Source: Lumbricus terrestris (Eukaryota > Annelida > Clitellata > Crassiclitellata > Lumbricidae). From it: a DNA stretch of 64,000 nt. The position numbers were made by a program, and so were the translations under genes. The stretch spans positions 39,014,421 through 39,078,420 of the forward strand of contig OX457050.1 in the NCBI GenBank assembly GCA_949752735.1. The letters run 5' to 3'. The notes under the pieces were generated by a model, which worked only from the letters and a program-made list of their open reading frames with translations, was not told the DNA's origin and searched no databases. Within the stretch, counting starts at the first letter, position 1. The number at the start of each line of letters is the position of its first letter. Of this stretch, positions 33,982 through 44,882 are shown piece by piece.

Positions 33982-35919
33982 ATGCAGGGGCTCACGCCTG
34001 CCTGATGGATCTGTTGCTTCAACGTTGCTTAGTTTCATGGTTAAGTCGGTGGTTAGCAAATATAAGGACATCGTGGCCATATATCCTATTTCAAACTTAA
34101 CTGCTGCAAGGCAGCACGAGTGCTACTTGGAGGTGGCTGCATTGCTTAGAAGTGTGTTCTTTAATGTAATTGCAATAGCTGTTGACAATGCCACCACCAA
34201 CCGAAAGTTTTTCATTGACTTTTTATGCAAGGGTTCGCTGGAGACAAAGGTCATTGACAGCATCACAGGCCAGCCAATATTTCTAATCTTTGATCCTGTG
34301 CATGGTCTGAAAAATATCTACAACAACTTCCAGTCCCGCAAAGTCTTTGAATGCCCACCGATGCCTCAAAATCTGCCAAATGGATGCCGTGCAAATTTCC
34401 GTGACATTGTGGACTTGCACAACTTAGAGGCAGCAATGACACTGAAAAAGGCACACAGACTGACAACAACGGCTTTGTACCCAAAGAGCATCGAGAAAAC
34501 GTCCGTGAAACTAGCAACATATGTTTTCTCAGAATCAACACGTGACGCTTTGCGGTTCTATGGAACCCACGAAAGTAAACCATCCTGGATTCAAACTGCA
34601 GATTTCTTGACATTAATAATAAAACTGTGGAACATAATCAATGTCAAGACCTCTTCAAAAGGCAAGCATAAGAGAGATTCCACAATGGACCCAGTACGAT
34701 CCTCACTTGACTGGAAGTTGGATTTTCTGAGAGATTGCGCCAGCTTTCTACAGAACTGGGAGGAATCAAAGAAGCCAGGATTGACACGCGAGACATTCTT
34801 AGCCTTACGTCACACATGCATGGCTTTAGTGGACTGTGCTTCCTATTTGCTTGACCGCCTTGGCTTTAACTATGTCCTTCTTGGTCACCTGCAGTCTGAT
34901 GCTATAGAATCACGCTTCGACTGGTTTCGTCAGCTCTCAGGGGCCAACTACTATCATGATATATATCCATGAGACAGGTTCTTGAAGGAGACAGAAAAAT
35001 CAGAGCCTTGTCCTTGCTGAAGTTTTCTGGCATTTCACTTAATGAGATTGATGATGCCATTAAGTCAAATGTATCAAATTCAATCAGTACGACAGAAGAC
35101 GCTACTGCTGATGCAATGGCAGAATCCTTGCAGTGTCTGAGATGGCCATCAACCAATGATGCAAATGTCATATTTTATGTAAGTGGTGCAATGGCAAGAT
35201 CAGTGGTGCACATCACAAGATGTAGCTACTGCAAACAGGAACTGGTGGATACAGATACTACGCAAGCTGTCCAATTGGAAGATGATTTCATTTCGAAACC
35301 TGGAGCGACTCAATTTCTAGATGATATTAATCGTGGTGGACTCACAAAGCCAAGCGAATATGCATTCATGTTGGCAGTACATTGTTGGCGAGTGTTTGAA
35401 GAGATCAATGCATCTCTACCTCTGAAATCTCAGCTCCTAGCTGCGGAATGCCAGCGATCACTGTTTGTAAAAATCATGGACCGTGTTACAGACATTGACT
35501 CCTCAGGACATCCTCTTGTAAATGAAAACTACTGTTTCAAAGGCCATGATCTTAAATTACTCCTTGTGCAGCGATTGTTTAACTGCTTTGCCAAAAACGC
35601 AGTAAGAAAGCTAACAACTGACGCCAACAACAGTAATCATCAGCCTGCAAAGCGTAGAAAGATAGCGAAACTGTCTAGTGCTTCCCATGAGTGAAGTAGT
35701 GAACACTGAACACAGATTAGCTTATCACATATCGGATGTATGCTACATTTCTGTCCAGACTTATTCATATAGGTAATCATACTTTTTTCGTATTCTGTAT
35801 TTCTCTACTGAAATATTTGCTTATTACCGCTAGAAATTACTTACAATGTTATAGGTATCGACATAAACTAGTTGTAAGTTTTGATGTGTTGGTTCGTCTA
35901 TTAAATTCAATTGCTTGTG

Positions 35920-36085
35920 AGTGGTGCTTGGTAGTGTGATTGCAGTGGTAGGTGTTGTATGTGAATGTGGTAGTTGGTTAGGTGATTGCAGTGACAGGTG
36001 GTTGTATATGGTTGTGGTAGTTGGTTGTGTGATTGCAGTGGCAGGTTGTTTTATATGGTTATGGTAGTTGGTTGTGCACATGGTT
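35920..36085. repeat. Minisatellite, ~33-bp GTAGTTGGTTG units
   Basis: Four or five imperfect units of GTGATTGCAGTGGCAGGTTG with TATATGGTTGTGGTAGTTGG follow the P-type transposase. The open frames here are repeat artefacts. Confidence 0.75.
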
Positions 36086-36089
36086 GTTA

Positions 36090-36575
36090 GCCATGTGGTA
36101 TGTGTATTACCTAGCCAAAGTATTCAGCGATGTGCACAACATTCTAATGCTTCACACCAGTAAAGATAGACAATTTAGATAATCTTCAACAACAACAAAT
36201 GCTGATATATTGAGTCAGATAACACCCAACTTATATTATACTTCTCTTACCTCAGCTCAAAATTGCTACATAATTTGCCTGTTTTATCTATCTAAATATT
36301 ATAAGCAGTTTGGTTTTATTCTGGCTTTAAATATACTTGTTCATCAACTCAGTTTATAGCCTCACCCAAATGCATGGTGTGCGGCTGAACTGCTGCTGCA
36401 GTGGGCCACTTCACGAAACGGCCGTTTTCACCCTTACAGTCCCGGGCTTGAATATAGGAGTCCATGGATATGCCGATTGCCGAAGCCGGAGTAGAGGTGG
36501 TCTCTGAGGAGGAATGTGACGACTAATTTATCAGACTGGACGCATTAAGTGTTAGGGGATAGGAAAATTAAGGCA
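36090..36575. other. Stretch between minisatellite and hAT, nothing recognised
   Basis: No coding or element signature was recognised. It presumably belongs to the 3' part of the outer element 26429-39076. Confidence 0.4.
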
Positions 36576-36583
36576 GCTGGATA

Positions 36584-38337
36584 CAGGGGCGGATCCAGGG
36601 GGGGGCAATCCGGCCATGGCCCCCCCATTTCAAATCACCATGGGACGTGGCCTCCCCATCCATGGTGGCCCAACAAAACATTTCAGGGTGTCAGTCATGC
36701 ACAGGAGAATTAATGCATAAATGTAATTAAAATCTATAATAAAAATAATGTATAAATGTAATTAAAATCTAATCTAAGTCTCTCACGCAATTGCATTGTC
36801 TTAATATAAAGCATCGAAATGAAACAATCTTTCAACAGTATCCAACTATGATTTATGGCATGCAATGTATGTTATTCGTGTATATATTCGTAGTAAATTG
36901 AAAAAAAACATTAACACCAATAAACACAATTATAACTAAGTACAACTAACTATTAAATACAAACCAAGTTAACACTAACAACAGTGTTTGGGATGTAATT
37001 TATTTTTTGCAGATGCCAAAAAATTTCAGGGCGAAACATGTTAAGTTTTGAGTTTAGTCTATATGTGCAAGAAAATGCGGTGAATGATAACACATGTTTA
37101 CTCCTTGTTTTTATTTAAATCTTACTATATATCATTCAGTAGTGGGAAGTATTTTATTTATTCTAGTCTTAAAAAGTCATCAGTTCTTTAGAAGAAAAAT
37201 TGAACACCCTTTTGAAGATTTCGGACGTTTCACTAAAACTTCATAAGTTTTTTGGGACGCGAAAATTAACACCTTTTTTTAAATTTCGCACGGAAGAATA
37301 AAAAGTCATCGCTCGTTTTAGACGAAATATTAAACACCTTTTTTAAGATTTCGCACGGATGACTACAGAAAGTCATCAGTTTTTTGGATCGAAATTGAAC
37401 ACCTTTTTTAAAATTTCCCACGGAAGACTAAAAAGTCATTACTCTTTTTAGACGAAAAATTAAACACATTTTTAAAGATTTCGCACGGATGACTACAACA
37501 AGTTATCAGTTTTTTGGGATGCGAAATTTGATACTTTTTTAAAATTCGCACGGAAGACTAAAAAGTCATCACTCTTTTTAGATAAAAAATTAAACACCTT
37601 TTTTTAAGATTTCGCACGGATGACTACAAAAAGTCATCAGTTTTTTGGGATGCTAAATTGAACACCTTTTTTGAAAATTTCGCACGGAAGACTAAAAAGT
37701 CATCACTCTTTTTAGATAAAAAATTAAACACCTTTTTTAAGATTTCGCACGGATGACTACAAAAAGTCATCAGTTTTTTGGGATGCTAAATTGAACACCA
37801 TTTTTTGATAATTTTCCACGGAAGACTAAAAAGTCATCACTCTTTTTAGACGAAAAATTAAACACCTTTTTTAAGATTTCACACGGATGACCAAAAAATG
37901 TCATCAGTTTTTTGGGAAGGAAAATTAACACCCTTTTTGAAGATTTTCGGCGGATTACTTAAACAAGAACATCAAGTTTTCGGGAAAGAAGTTTTTAAGT
38001 AAAGTCTATATTTATTGAGACCTTATGGCACTCTTATAAGCACTGAAAAGTACAGCTATTTTGTTAAGATAACAGCTTAAAATGCTACCTTTGCAATGTG
38101 AAAATTCAAAAAGTTTCTGGTGGGGAGGGGCATATCCCCTCCCCACACCCCTCCCCTACCACTCTCGGCGCTGCGCGCCTCATGATTGTCTTCAGACGGT
38201 CAATTATCTACCTCTCCGGAAACCTCAATCCCCCAGAGGTGGGGGCTAAATGAAAAAAACGACTAAAAAAGTTAAATTTTTCGACCCCAGCCCAAAAATA
38301 TTTGGCCCCCCTTCGAAACGTTCTGGATCCGCCACTG
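36584..38337. mobile_element. Non-autonomous hAT with internal tandem array
   Basis: The ends read CAGGGGCGGATCCAG and CAGTGGCGGATCCAG inward, followed by GGCC/CCCC-rich sequence. Identical 8-bp copies GCTGGATA flank it at 36576-36583 and 38338-38345. No transposase is recognisable. Half of the element is a tandem array (37160-37970). A lone matching end (GGGGCGGATCCAGG) occurs near 15564. Confidence 0.9.
37160..37970. repeat. Tandem array inside hAT, GTCATCA...TTTTTTGG units
   Basis: About ten units alternate two related ~60-65-bp forms: GTCATCAGTTTTTTGGGA and GTCATCACTCTTTTTAGA, each followed by an AACACCTTTTTT segment and TTTCGCACGGATGACTA or ...GGAAGACTA. The alternation gives a dimeric period of roughly 125 bp. 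Related units occur at 2410-2610. Confidence 0.88.
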
Positions 38338-38739
38338 GCTGGATATATAACGTGTTGGATATCATATATTATACATACACATATATTATTATATATATTT
38401 GTGCGTCAGTAGGCTACATAGTATTCTGCGTGAGCTTTGAGAGTGGGAGTAGACACCTAAGAATAGTTATATAGTATGTTAGTCACAGAACCAAGATCAG
38501 TTCATCTCGAGACCTAATATTGAAGTGTCTATAGAGGATTATTAGTGAATGTCAAATAAGTTAAATTGATAAATCATAGCCTACAGAGAGTGCTCTGCTT
38601 TGCCTTTTAAGTTTTTTTCTGCTTGTTTCCAAGTCACAGTAGGCCTAGTCGCTAGCAGCTGTATAAAGGTGTGATGGTAAGTACAAGTCACTCTGTTTTT
38701 CTCGCATGGCCTGAATCGGGACCGCCTCTGAGTATGAAT

Positions 38740-38790
38740 CTCGAAGGGCGCTATATAAATAGACCTATATTGATTGATTGAATCATTGAA
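38740..38790 (+). repeat. LINE/SINE-type 3' tail
   Basis: GGGCGCTATATAAATAGACC leads into TTGATTGATTG repeats. The same tail motif with other short repeats occurs near 18948, 25591 and 33300 (reverse). Confidence 0.6.
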
Positions 38791-38834
38791 CGAGATAAAC
38801 AGTGCAAGTGCAAATGACTACAACTGCCTATAAC

Positions 38835-38848
38835 AGAGAGAGAGAGAC

Positions 38849-38935
<87 letters not shown>

Positions 38936-38957
38936 GAGAGAGAGAGAGAGCAGTTTG

Positions 38958-39007
<50 letters not shown>
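38835..39007. repeat. Compound microsatellite (GA)n-(ACAG)n-(TA)n
   Basis: There is a GA tract, then an ACAG tract, then a TA tract from about 38967. The 68-aa frame over it is an artefact. Confidence 0.95.
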
Positions 39008-39009
<2 letters not shown>

Positions 39010-39084
39010 CTAAATACGAAGCATAAGCTAGCTAAGTTTTGCCCCCCCCTGAAAAAAAACTGAAATGACGTCCCTGGTCCAATT

Positions 39085-39525
39085 CATATCGTTAATTAAA
39101 GCAATGTTGAAAACAGCAAAGTACATCATCAACTACGATAAGTGTTTCCCTGGACTTCAACCAGTTAATTGACAGATTAGACAAAATTGAAGACAATTGG
39201 GTGGTAGGAAAAACGCTGACAAATCAGCATTAGATAATCAGAATACTATCTCTGACTCAGCAGGAAATCAGCATTTTAACCGTAACCATGAAACTGAATC
39301 CAACGACAAACAATGGCTTTCTTGTCTGAAGAACTTGCGACTGTAATCGCCTAGTGCAGACTCAACTTTAAGCTAGAACTATTAAATTTGAAACGCCAAC
39401 AATGATAATTAAATTTGAAACAAAAACAATAACCGAGATTTCTTTTGTAGGTTTAAGACAAAATAATATAAAATGAATGATAAGAAAATGGCCAATATTG
39501 CCGTATTTAAACATAAAATTAATTG
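39085..39525. other. Intergenic stretch right of the P-like element
   Basis: No gene or element was recognised. It should be continuous with the sequence left of 26421 once the 12.6-kb element is removed. Confidence 0.4.
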
Positions 39526-40362
39526 TAAACGCGTAGTTTAGCGTCGTAAATTATTTTCACGCTTATAATGGCATAAAAAGCGCCTTAAAACATTTCTGCC
39601 AACGTGCTATGCCAAACTGATGTATTATTATACATAGAATTTGTTAAAAAGAAGGAAATCAATTTAAAATCGCAATATTTTATCATAACAAACCGCCGAT
39701 CGAAGTTGTTATTCAATTCTTACCCTTTCCGGAAGTTGCGTGTGGCAAGTATGCAACAAGACAGGAGGCAAAATAAACAAGTAAGTAAAAGTCAAGCTTT
39801 TTCAATTGCATCAGCTGTTTTATGAATCCAACTTCTGTTTCAATAATGATTATTTTTCATCAACCCAGCTCCAATTAAGCTAGAATATTTTTATTAACCC
39901 AGCTTCTATTTCTCTCCCGTCATTTTCGTCAACCCAGCTTCTATTTCAGATATAAAAATACCATCATCCAGCTTCCATTACTTAACCGTTTTTCATCAAT
40001 CCGGCTTCTATTTCGGATCTAGGAATACCTTCATCCAGCTTCCATTTCTCATTTTGAACTTAGGACCGAAGTCTTGACGTACACGTTATTTATAGTCGCA
40101 TGGACCATTATACGTCGATGGTTTGTGCGCGTTCCCCAACTTCCGGGCAAATGTTGTGGTTCAATCGCGATTCAAACGGCGATTTCGCATGGGAAATGTG
40201 ACATTTTAGAAACATATTTTCTGTCAATATTCTTCTCCTTACCAAATTTTAAGTGTGCTGTTACATCAGTTGGTGAAATGTACGCTATCAGAAATAATTT
40301 GCGGCGCTTTTTTTGCTATTAAAAGCGTGAAAATAATTTATGACGCTAAACAACACGGGTAT
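39526..40362. mobile_element. Foldback element, second copy of the 13936-15102 family
   Basis: The left arm (TTTAGCGTCGTAAATTATTT) and right arm (TTTAGCGTCATAAATTATTT read inward) are inverted. The interior matches 13936-15102 in order: ACGTGCTAT, TAACAAACC-CCGATCGAAG, CCCTTTCCGGAAGTTGC, CCAGCTTC modules, ACGTCGATGGTTTGTGCGC. No target duplication was found. The element at 40364 abuts its right end. Confidence 0.78.
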
Positions 40363-40363
40363 C

Positions 40364-41155
40364 GTTCTATAATGACTCGGTAGCAAGTACCGTTTTTTTT
40401 ATAAATTTGATGACAAATATTTCCTCACGAAATAGAACCGGGATTTTGCGCGTGAGGGTCGGTTAGGGCTCAGGTTAGGCGTCGTGAGGGTCGGTTAGGT
40501 TTAGTTTTGGGGTTAGTGCAGTCATTCTGCTGAAATTGAAGCTGGATTGATGAACACTAATTTTCAATGCAAAATGGATGAAAAATATTTGCTGACGAAA
40601 TAGAAGCGGGATTTATCGAACAAATTCTTGCCGGTACATGTTTTTTATACGACCACCAAGATACCAAGAACTGACGTTGCAGCGTTGTTATCTTTCATAA
40701 ATCCAACTTCTAGTTTGCCGAGAATCCTTTTTAATCGATCCAGCTTCTGTTTACAGGCAAGAATTTGTTCGATAAATCCCGTTTCTATTTCGTCAGCAAA
40801 TATTTTCATCAGTTTTTCATTGAAAATTATTTTTCATCAATCCAGCTTCAATTTCAGCAGAATATGACTGCACCAACCCTAAAACTAACCCTAACCGACC
40901 CTCACGATGCCTAACCTGAGCCCTAACCGACCCTCACGCGCTAAATCCCGCTTCTATTTCGTGAGGAAATATTTTTCATCGAATTTATAAATTTTTGGTG
41001 GTCGTATAAAAAACAAGTACCTTCTTGCCTAAAGAGAAGCTGGATCGATTAAAAGGATTCTCGGCAAACTAGAAGTTGGATTTATTAAAGATAACAACGC
41101 TGCAACGTTATCTACCGAGTCATTATAGAACTATTACCGAGTCATTATAGAACGA
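40364..41155. mobile_element. Foldback element with TCGTTCTATAATGACTCGG ends
   Basis: The inverted ends share TCGTTCTATAATGACTCGG, and the right end carries it twice. It is a longer relative of the nested element at 14583-14989, with the same internal AAATCCCGCTTC, CTAACCGACCCTCACG and CAACTTCTAGTTTGCCG blocks, here as a near-palindrome centred near 40700. No target duplication is visible. Confidence 0.75.
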
Positions 41156-41159
41156 CCTT

Positions 41160-42030
41160 AATCTCTTTTCCGTAATCTATCAATTTAGCATTCGAAATAA
41201 TCAGCTCGTCGAAGCATAATTTTTATCAATCAGACATTAATAATGGTGACCTTGTGTGCGACGCTAAAACCAATGCAATGGCGAGGAATTCTGAACGCTA
41301 AAAGGATAGATTAATCTGTTTTCTGCCATCCAAGAAAACCGATAACGCCACCAGTGAGCAAGTTTCAAATGTTTTTCAACTTTCCACAGCAAACTACCAG
41401 AATTAGATTCTAATAATACTTGGAAGAAGGAAAATAATAATAAATCAGCATGAACGTGTTAACGGAAAATTTGAAAGCTCGATCGACTGAAAGACGCTAA
41501 AGTTTGTGACGTCATTATTCTAGCAAAATAAGTGAGTAAGTAATTTCATTTATTTAATAATCAACTATAGCGTATTTAGTCCCATAACTGTGTTCACTAT
41601 AAAGTGTAAGCTGATGATCCACTCTGGTCGCTGCTTATCTAGGCTTCAATCTTTTAAATTGTGTTTGTTGCCTTTTTATGTTGCGTCGCTTTTCTGAATC
41701 GTAAAAAACCGGTGGGTGGCCTCACTATAATTGATATAACTTTTGTTCTGTTTGAAATAGTTCGTTAAAATTTTACAATTGTGCGTAAATATAAATTGCC
41801 TTTATGACTGTAAAGTTTCACTTAAAAATTCATGTGTTTGTACAAGATATGGGCTAAAAACCGTAGATGACTACTTTTTATGGCCAACCCTGTATACTTC
41901 GCTTATTCAGAAACAAAATTACGTTGACATACCGCAACTTATTACATGAAAAAAGTATTTTTAAAAAAGAAATGGGTTCATGTAACGAGTGTCTGCAGAA
42001 TTTAGGTTGGAAGCATGCGAAAGATAGATT
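41160..42030. other. Intergenic stretch, nothing recognised
   Basis: No coding pattern or complete element was found. ATGGCCAACCCTGTATACTT near 41880 resembles a mariner-type end but has no partner here. Confidence 0.4.
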
Positions 42031-42169
42031 TCTGGTTCCCAGAGTTAACCCTTTCGTTACGGAACCCGTCGAGGCGACGGGTTTACAAACCCATCTGCTG
42101 TACGGAACCCGTCGTGGCGACAGGTTTATACCCTGTGGTTTATAGTCAGGCCCATTATGCTGCATGGGC

Positions 42170-42735
42170 ATACATACATACATACAAACATACAAACATA
42201 CATACATACATACATACATACATACATACATACATACATACATACATACATACATACATACATACATACATACGGACATACATACATACACATGGACATA
42301 CATACGGACATACATACGGACATGCATACATACATACATACATACATACATACATACATACATACATACATACATACATACATACATACATACATACATA
42401 CATACATACATACATACATACATACATACATACATACATACATACATACATACATACATACATACATACATACATACATACATACATACATACATACATA
42501 CATACATACATACATACATACATACATACATACATACATACATACATACATGCATACATACATACGGACATACATACGGACATACATACGGACATACATA
42601 CGGACATACATACGGACATACATACGGACATACATACATACGGACAAACATACATACGGACATACATACATACATACATACGGACATACATACATACGGA
42701 CATACATACATATGGACATACATACATACATACGG
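42170..42735. repeat. Long (CATA)n microsatellite with CGGA variants
   Basis: About 560 bp of nearly pure ACAT repeat, with GGACATAC variants clustered in the right third. It yields long open frames on both strands, none of them real genes. It follows two copies of TACGGAACCCGTCG at 42058-42120. Confidence 0.97.
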
Positions 42736-42954
42736 ACAAAATGCCTTAAGTATCCCGTTATGCCCCGCTCTCCCCTAGGCCCTAACGTAAACCTTTGAGA
42801 ATTTCTCAGCGCCCACAAAAGTCACGTCAGGGAGACCAGTTTATCGCCGGAGTTGAGGCCGCTCTATTCTGCGTGTATCTGTGACCGCCATACTGTTTAC
42901 TTCCTACCGAGACGTCAGTAACAATAACCCAATTGTCTTATAAAATGTATTTAT

Positions 42955-43090
42955 ACAGAAATCTCACTACCGTCTATTCGTACAAAATGGCGAGCGATAC
43001 CAGATGAGTGCTCGTTGGTAATGGAAACTGGGTTTAAAGGTATGGTTCTGCCATCTGGTGAATATCATCGTAATCGTAATATTAATATCC
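42955..43090 (-). repeat. Dispersed repeat family A, reverse copy
   Basis: The reverse complement contains CGCCATTTTGTACGAATAGA and AGATGGCAGAACCATA, matching the core of the copies at 3470, 16555 and 61010. Confidence 0.6.
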
Positions 43091-43264
43091 AGCATCAATT
43101 TCCAAAGCGCTACTCGTAGGCCATCCACTGGGCACGAGCTTATCAACCAGCGCGGCGTCGAGTCAAAAGGGTTGTCCAACTTGTCCGTAAAAATAGTCTG
43201 TGGTGGTCCGGTGTAAAGGTTTCAAAATACCCTCCGTACATGGTATCCTATCAACATGGTGAAT

Positions 43265-43795
43265 TTCAAAAGGGCGCAATCAAAAGGGCGCAATCAAGAG
43301 AGAGCATTGTTTTTAGATCGCACAGCGGAAAAAAAAATTGTAAGAGTGATCAAAAGGGCGCAATCAAAAGGACGCAAATGAATACAACGAAAAGGCAATC
43401 AAAGTGTGCAAGTTTTAAAAGACCAAAGGGAACTGAAAAGGGTAAATAAAGGGTGTGTTATTAAGACGAGGAGCAATTGAAGACCAATGGATTGAAACGA
43501 AATGATGAAAAGAAGAATTTGAAGAGGTCTGTAAGAAAAGAACGATTATGAAATGAAAGCTGGATCAAGTTTCTTTTAATGAGAAATATAAGCTGGATTG
43601 ACGAAAATATTGTTTAAGAAATGGAAGCTGGATGAATGCTCTTTTATTGATGAAATAGGAGCTGGATTGATGAAAATAATGCTTAAGAAATAGAAGCTGG
43701 ACGAAAGCTCTTTAAACGGTGGATGCATGCGCCCTTTTAATTGCGGTCTTTTAAACATGCGCCCTTTCGACCGTGTGCTTTAAAAACAATGCGTT
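43265..43795. mobile_element. Foldback element with AAAAGGGCGCA-type ends
   Basis: The left side repeats CAAAAGGGCGCAAT and the right side has the inverse GCGCCCTTTTAATTGCG, both next to an ACAATG/CATTGT block. The interior holds four GAAGCTGGAT modules in reverse orientation. The 69-aa frame over the left arm is a repeat product. The boundaries are approximate. Confidence 0.65.
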
Positions 43796-43819
43796 CAGTA
43801 GATAGAAAGTTCGGCGGCT

Positions 43820-44030
43820 GCGGCATTGACCCATAACTTAAGGTCATTTTCCGAACTTTGCCCACAACATAGGGTCATTCCGACCTTTGACCCAATTTGC
43901 CTACAGTTCCGACCTTTGACCCGTAACTTAGGACCAATATTACGCATTTGCCCAGTACATAGGGTCATTCTCGGACCCTGACCCCAATTTGCCTACAGTT
44001 CTGAACATTGACCCCAAGTCGCCCCATCTC
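43820..44030. repeat. Tandem repeat, TTTGACCC-type units
   Basis: Units contain TTCCGACCTTTGACCC, then AACTTAGG or ACATAGGGTCATT, then AATTTGCCTACAGTTC, with a period of roughly 90-100 bp and two to three copies. It lies just left of the viral element and may be host sequence or a decayed viral end. Confidence 0.7.
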
Positions 44031-44160
44031 TCCCCAGAATCATCATTGAGAGGACCATCGCCCCCTAGTCCCCCTCGTACTTGCGATAGAACCAATGTAC
44101 TGGGGAGGCCTATGAATTCAGAAAAAGTCATGAAAAAGAAAAATATTTTCTTACTATAAA

Positions 44161-44790
44161 ATGAACATGATTATCACACATGAAACTTTCAATCCTGAAA
44201 ATATGATCTTCAAAGTCGTGAAGACGAAATTTGGTCAAAGAATTCAAATTAAATATAATTATCCGGACGGCATTGATGATTTTCATATCCAAACTCCGGC
44301 ATTGAAAAGTTGTAGCTTAATTTATAATAGGTTTTTACGATTCAACTCATCTGGGTTTAGTATGATCGTAACGATGTATGAAAGGCAATTAGGACCGACT
44401 GAGGAAGAATCGAAGACTATCAGTATGCTTGAAAGTATTTTGGAACGCATTCAAGATTATATTCTTGCAGAGGGTTTGAGTAAGAAACACGCGGTAGAAG
44501 AAATGGCCATCTTTTATCAAAAGGAAGACATACCGCCTAAGATGTACCCTAAATTGAAAACTGCTTATCGATCAACCGATATAACAACCGGATTTTATGA
44601 TACAGACGATAACCAGATCGATCCCCTAACGCTAATATCAAAGCCTACTAGATGTCGGGCCGTGCTAGATTTAACATGCAGTGTATTCATTGGAAGTGGA
44701 AAACCATCAGTCCAACTAAGAGTGGAGGACGCTATATTGGTGGAAAGAACTGAAGAGCGAAAGAGGCGTTTATTTCCTACGAAGGAATAA
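44161..44790 (+). CDS. Unknown viral protein, possible DNA-binding role, 209 aa
   Basis: This is the first plus-strand gene of the viral element, beginning at an ATG directly behind CTATAAA. No established domain is certain. The C-terminal part (CSVFIGSGKPSVQLRVEDAI) and the basic end (ERKRRLFP) are loosely reminiscent of the single-stranded DNA-binding proteins that accompany polymerase genes in large DNA viruses. That role is inferred mainly from position: it sits 92 bp upstream of, and on the same strand as, the DNA polymerase. No membrane segment or signal peptide is seen. The frame is intact. Confidence 0.6.
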   Translation: MNMIITHETFNPENMIFKVVKTKFGQRIQIKYNYPDGIDDFHIQTPALKSCSLIYNRFLRFNSSGFSMIVTMYERQLGPTEEESKTISMLESILERIQDYILAEGLSKKHAVEEMAIFYQKEDIPPKMYPKLKTAYRSTDITTGFYDTDDNQIDPLTLISKPTRCRAVLDLTCSVFIGSGKPSVQLRVEDAILVERTEERKRRLFPTKE

Positions 44791-44882
44791 TTTTTCACTG
44801 GCAATATTCATTGAAAAATCCATCTCGTTCAATTTGAAATTATTTTCTTGTATCATTATAAAGATATCTTGTAGTATACAAA

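Larger units (their letters stand above)
30270..35694 (+). pseudogene. THAP-domain P-element-type transposase, broken
   Basis: The N-terminus (30270 on) is a THAP zinc finger: YKCAGFGC, a tryptophan in QKWVRANP, then LCSLHFQSSDF and AIPSIFP, the C2CH and AVPTIF signatures. A coiled-coil-like spacer and the RNase H-like core follow, with VILIIDEIYIAKRVEYTRGE giving a catalytic aspartate. The frame is cut at 31447 by a hAT insertion and resumes after 33981. The following part (LLSFMVKSV, AVDNATTNRKFF, FDPVHGLKNIYNN) is the P-element GTP-binding/catalytic region. A second break near 34959-34970, in an AT-rich run, shifts into the last frame, which starts at 34969 and includes VRQVLEG-type sequence. 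A 4-bp GCCT duplication sits near 34000. Intact, it would be ~950 residues, typical of animal P/THAP9-type transposases. It is probably the original transposase of the element at 26429-39076. Confidence 0.9.
26429..39076. mobile_element. 12.6-kb DNA transposon with nested insertions, probably a P element
   Basis: Both outer ends read CAGGGACGTCATTT inward and are followed by G-rich runs. Identical 8-bp copies GTCCAATT lie at 26421-26428 and 39077-39084. Inside are a mariner (26815-28215), a hAT (28221-29806), a THAP/P-type transposase (30270-35694, itself hit by a hAT) and a further hAT (36584-38337). Removing these four insertions and their duplications leaves about 5.35 kb, enough for one autonomous element with the ~3-kb P-type transposase. 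P elements also make 8-bp duplications and have CA-type ends. A hAT origin for the outer ends is the alternative. Confidence 0.75.

Noticed and set aside
42015..42818. Five long open frames of 190-280 residues rich in YIHT or MYVC
   Set aside because: They are translations of an ACAT microsatellite in several frames and both strands.
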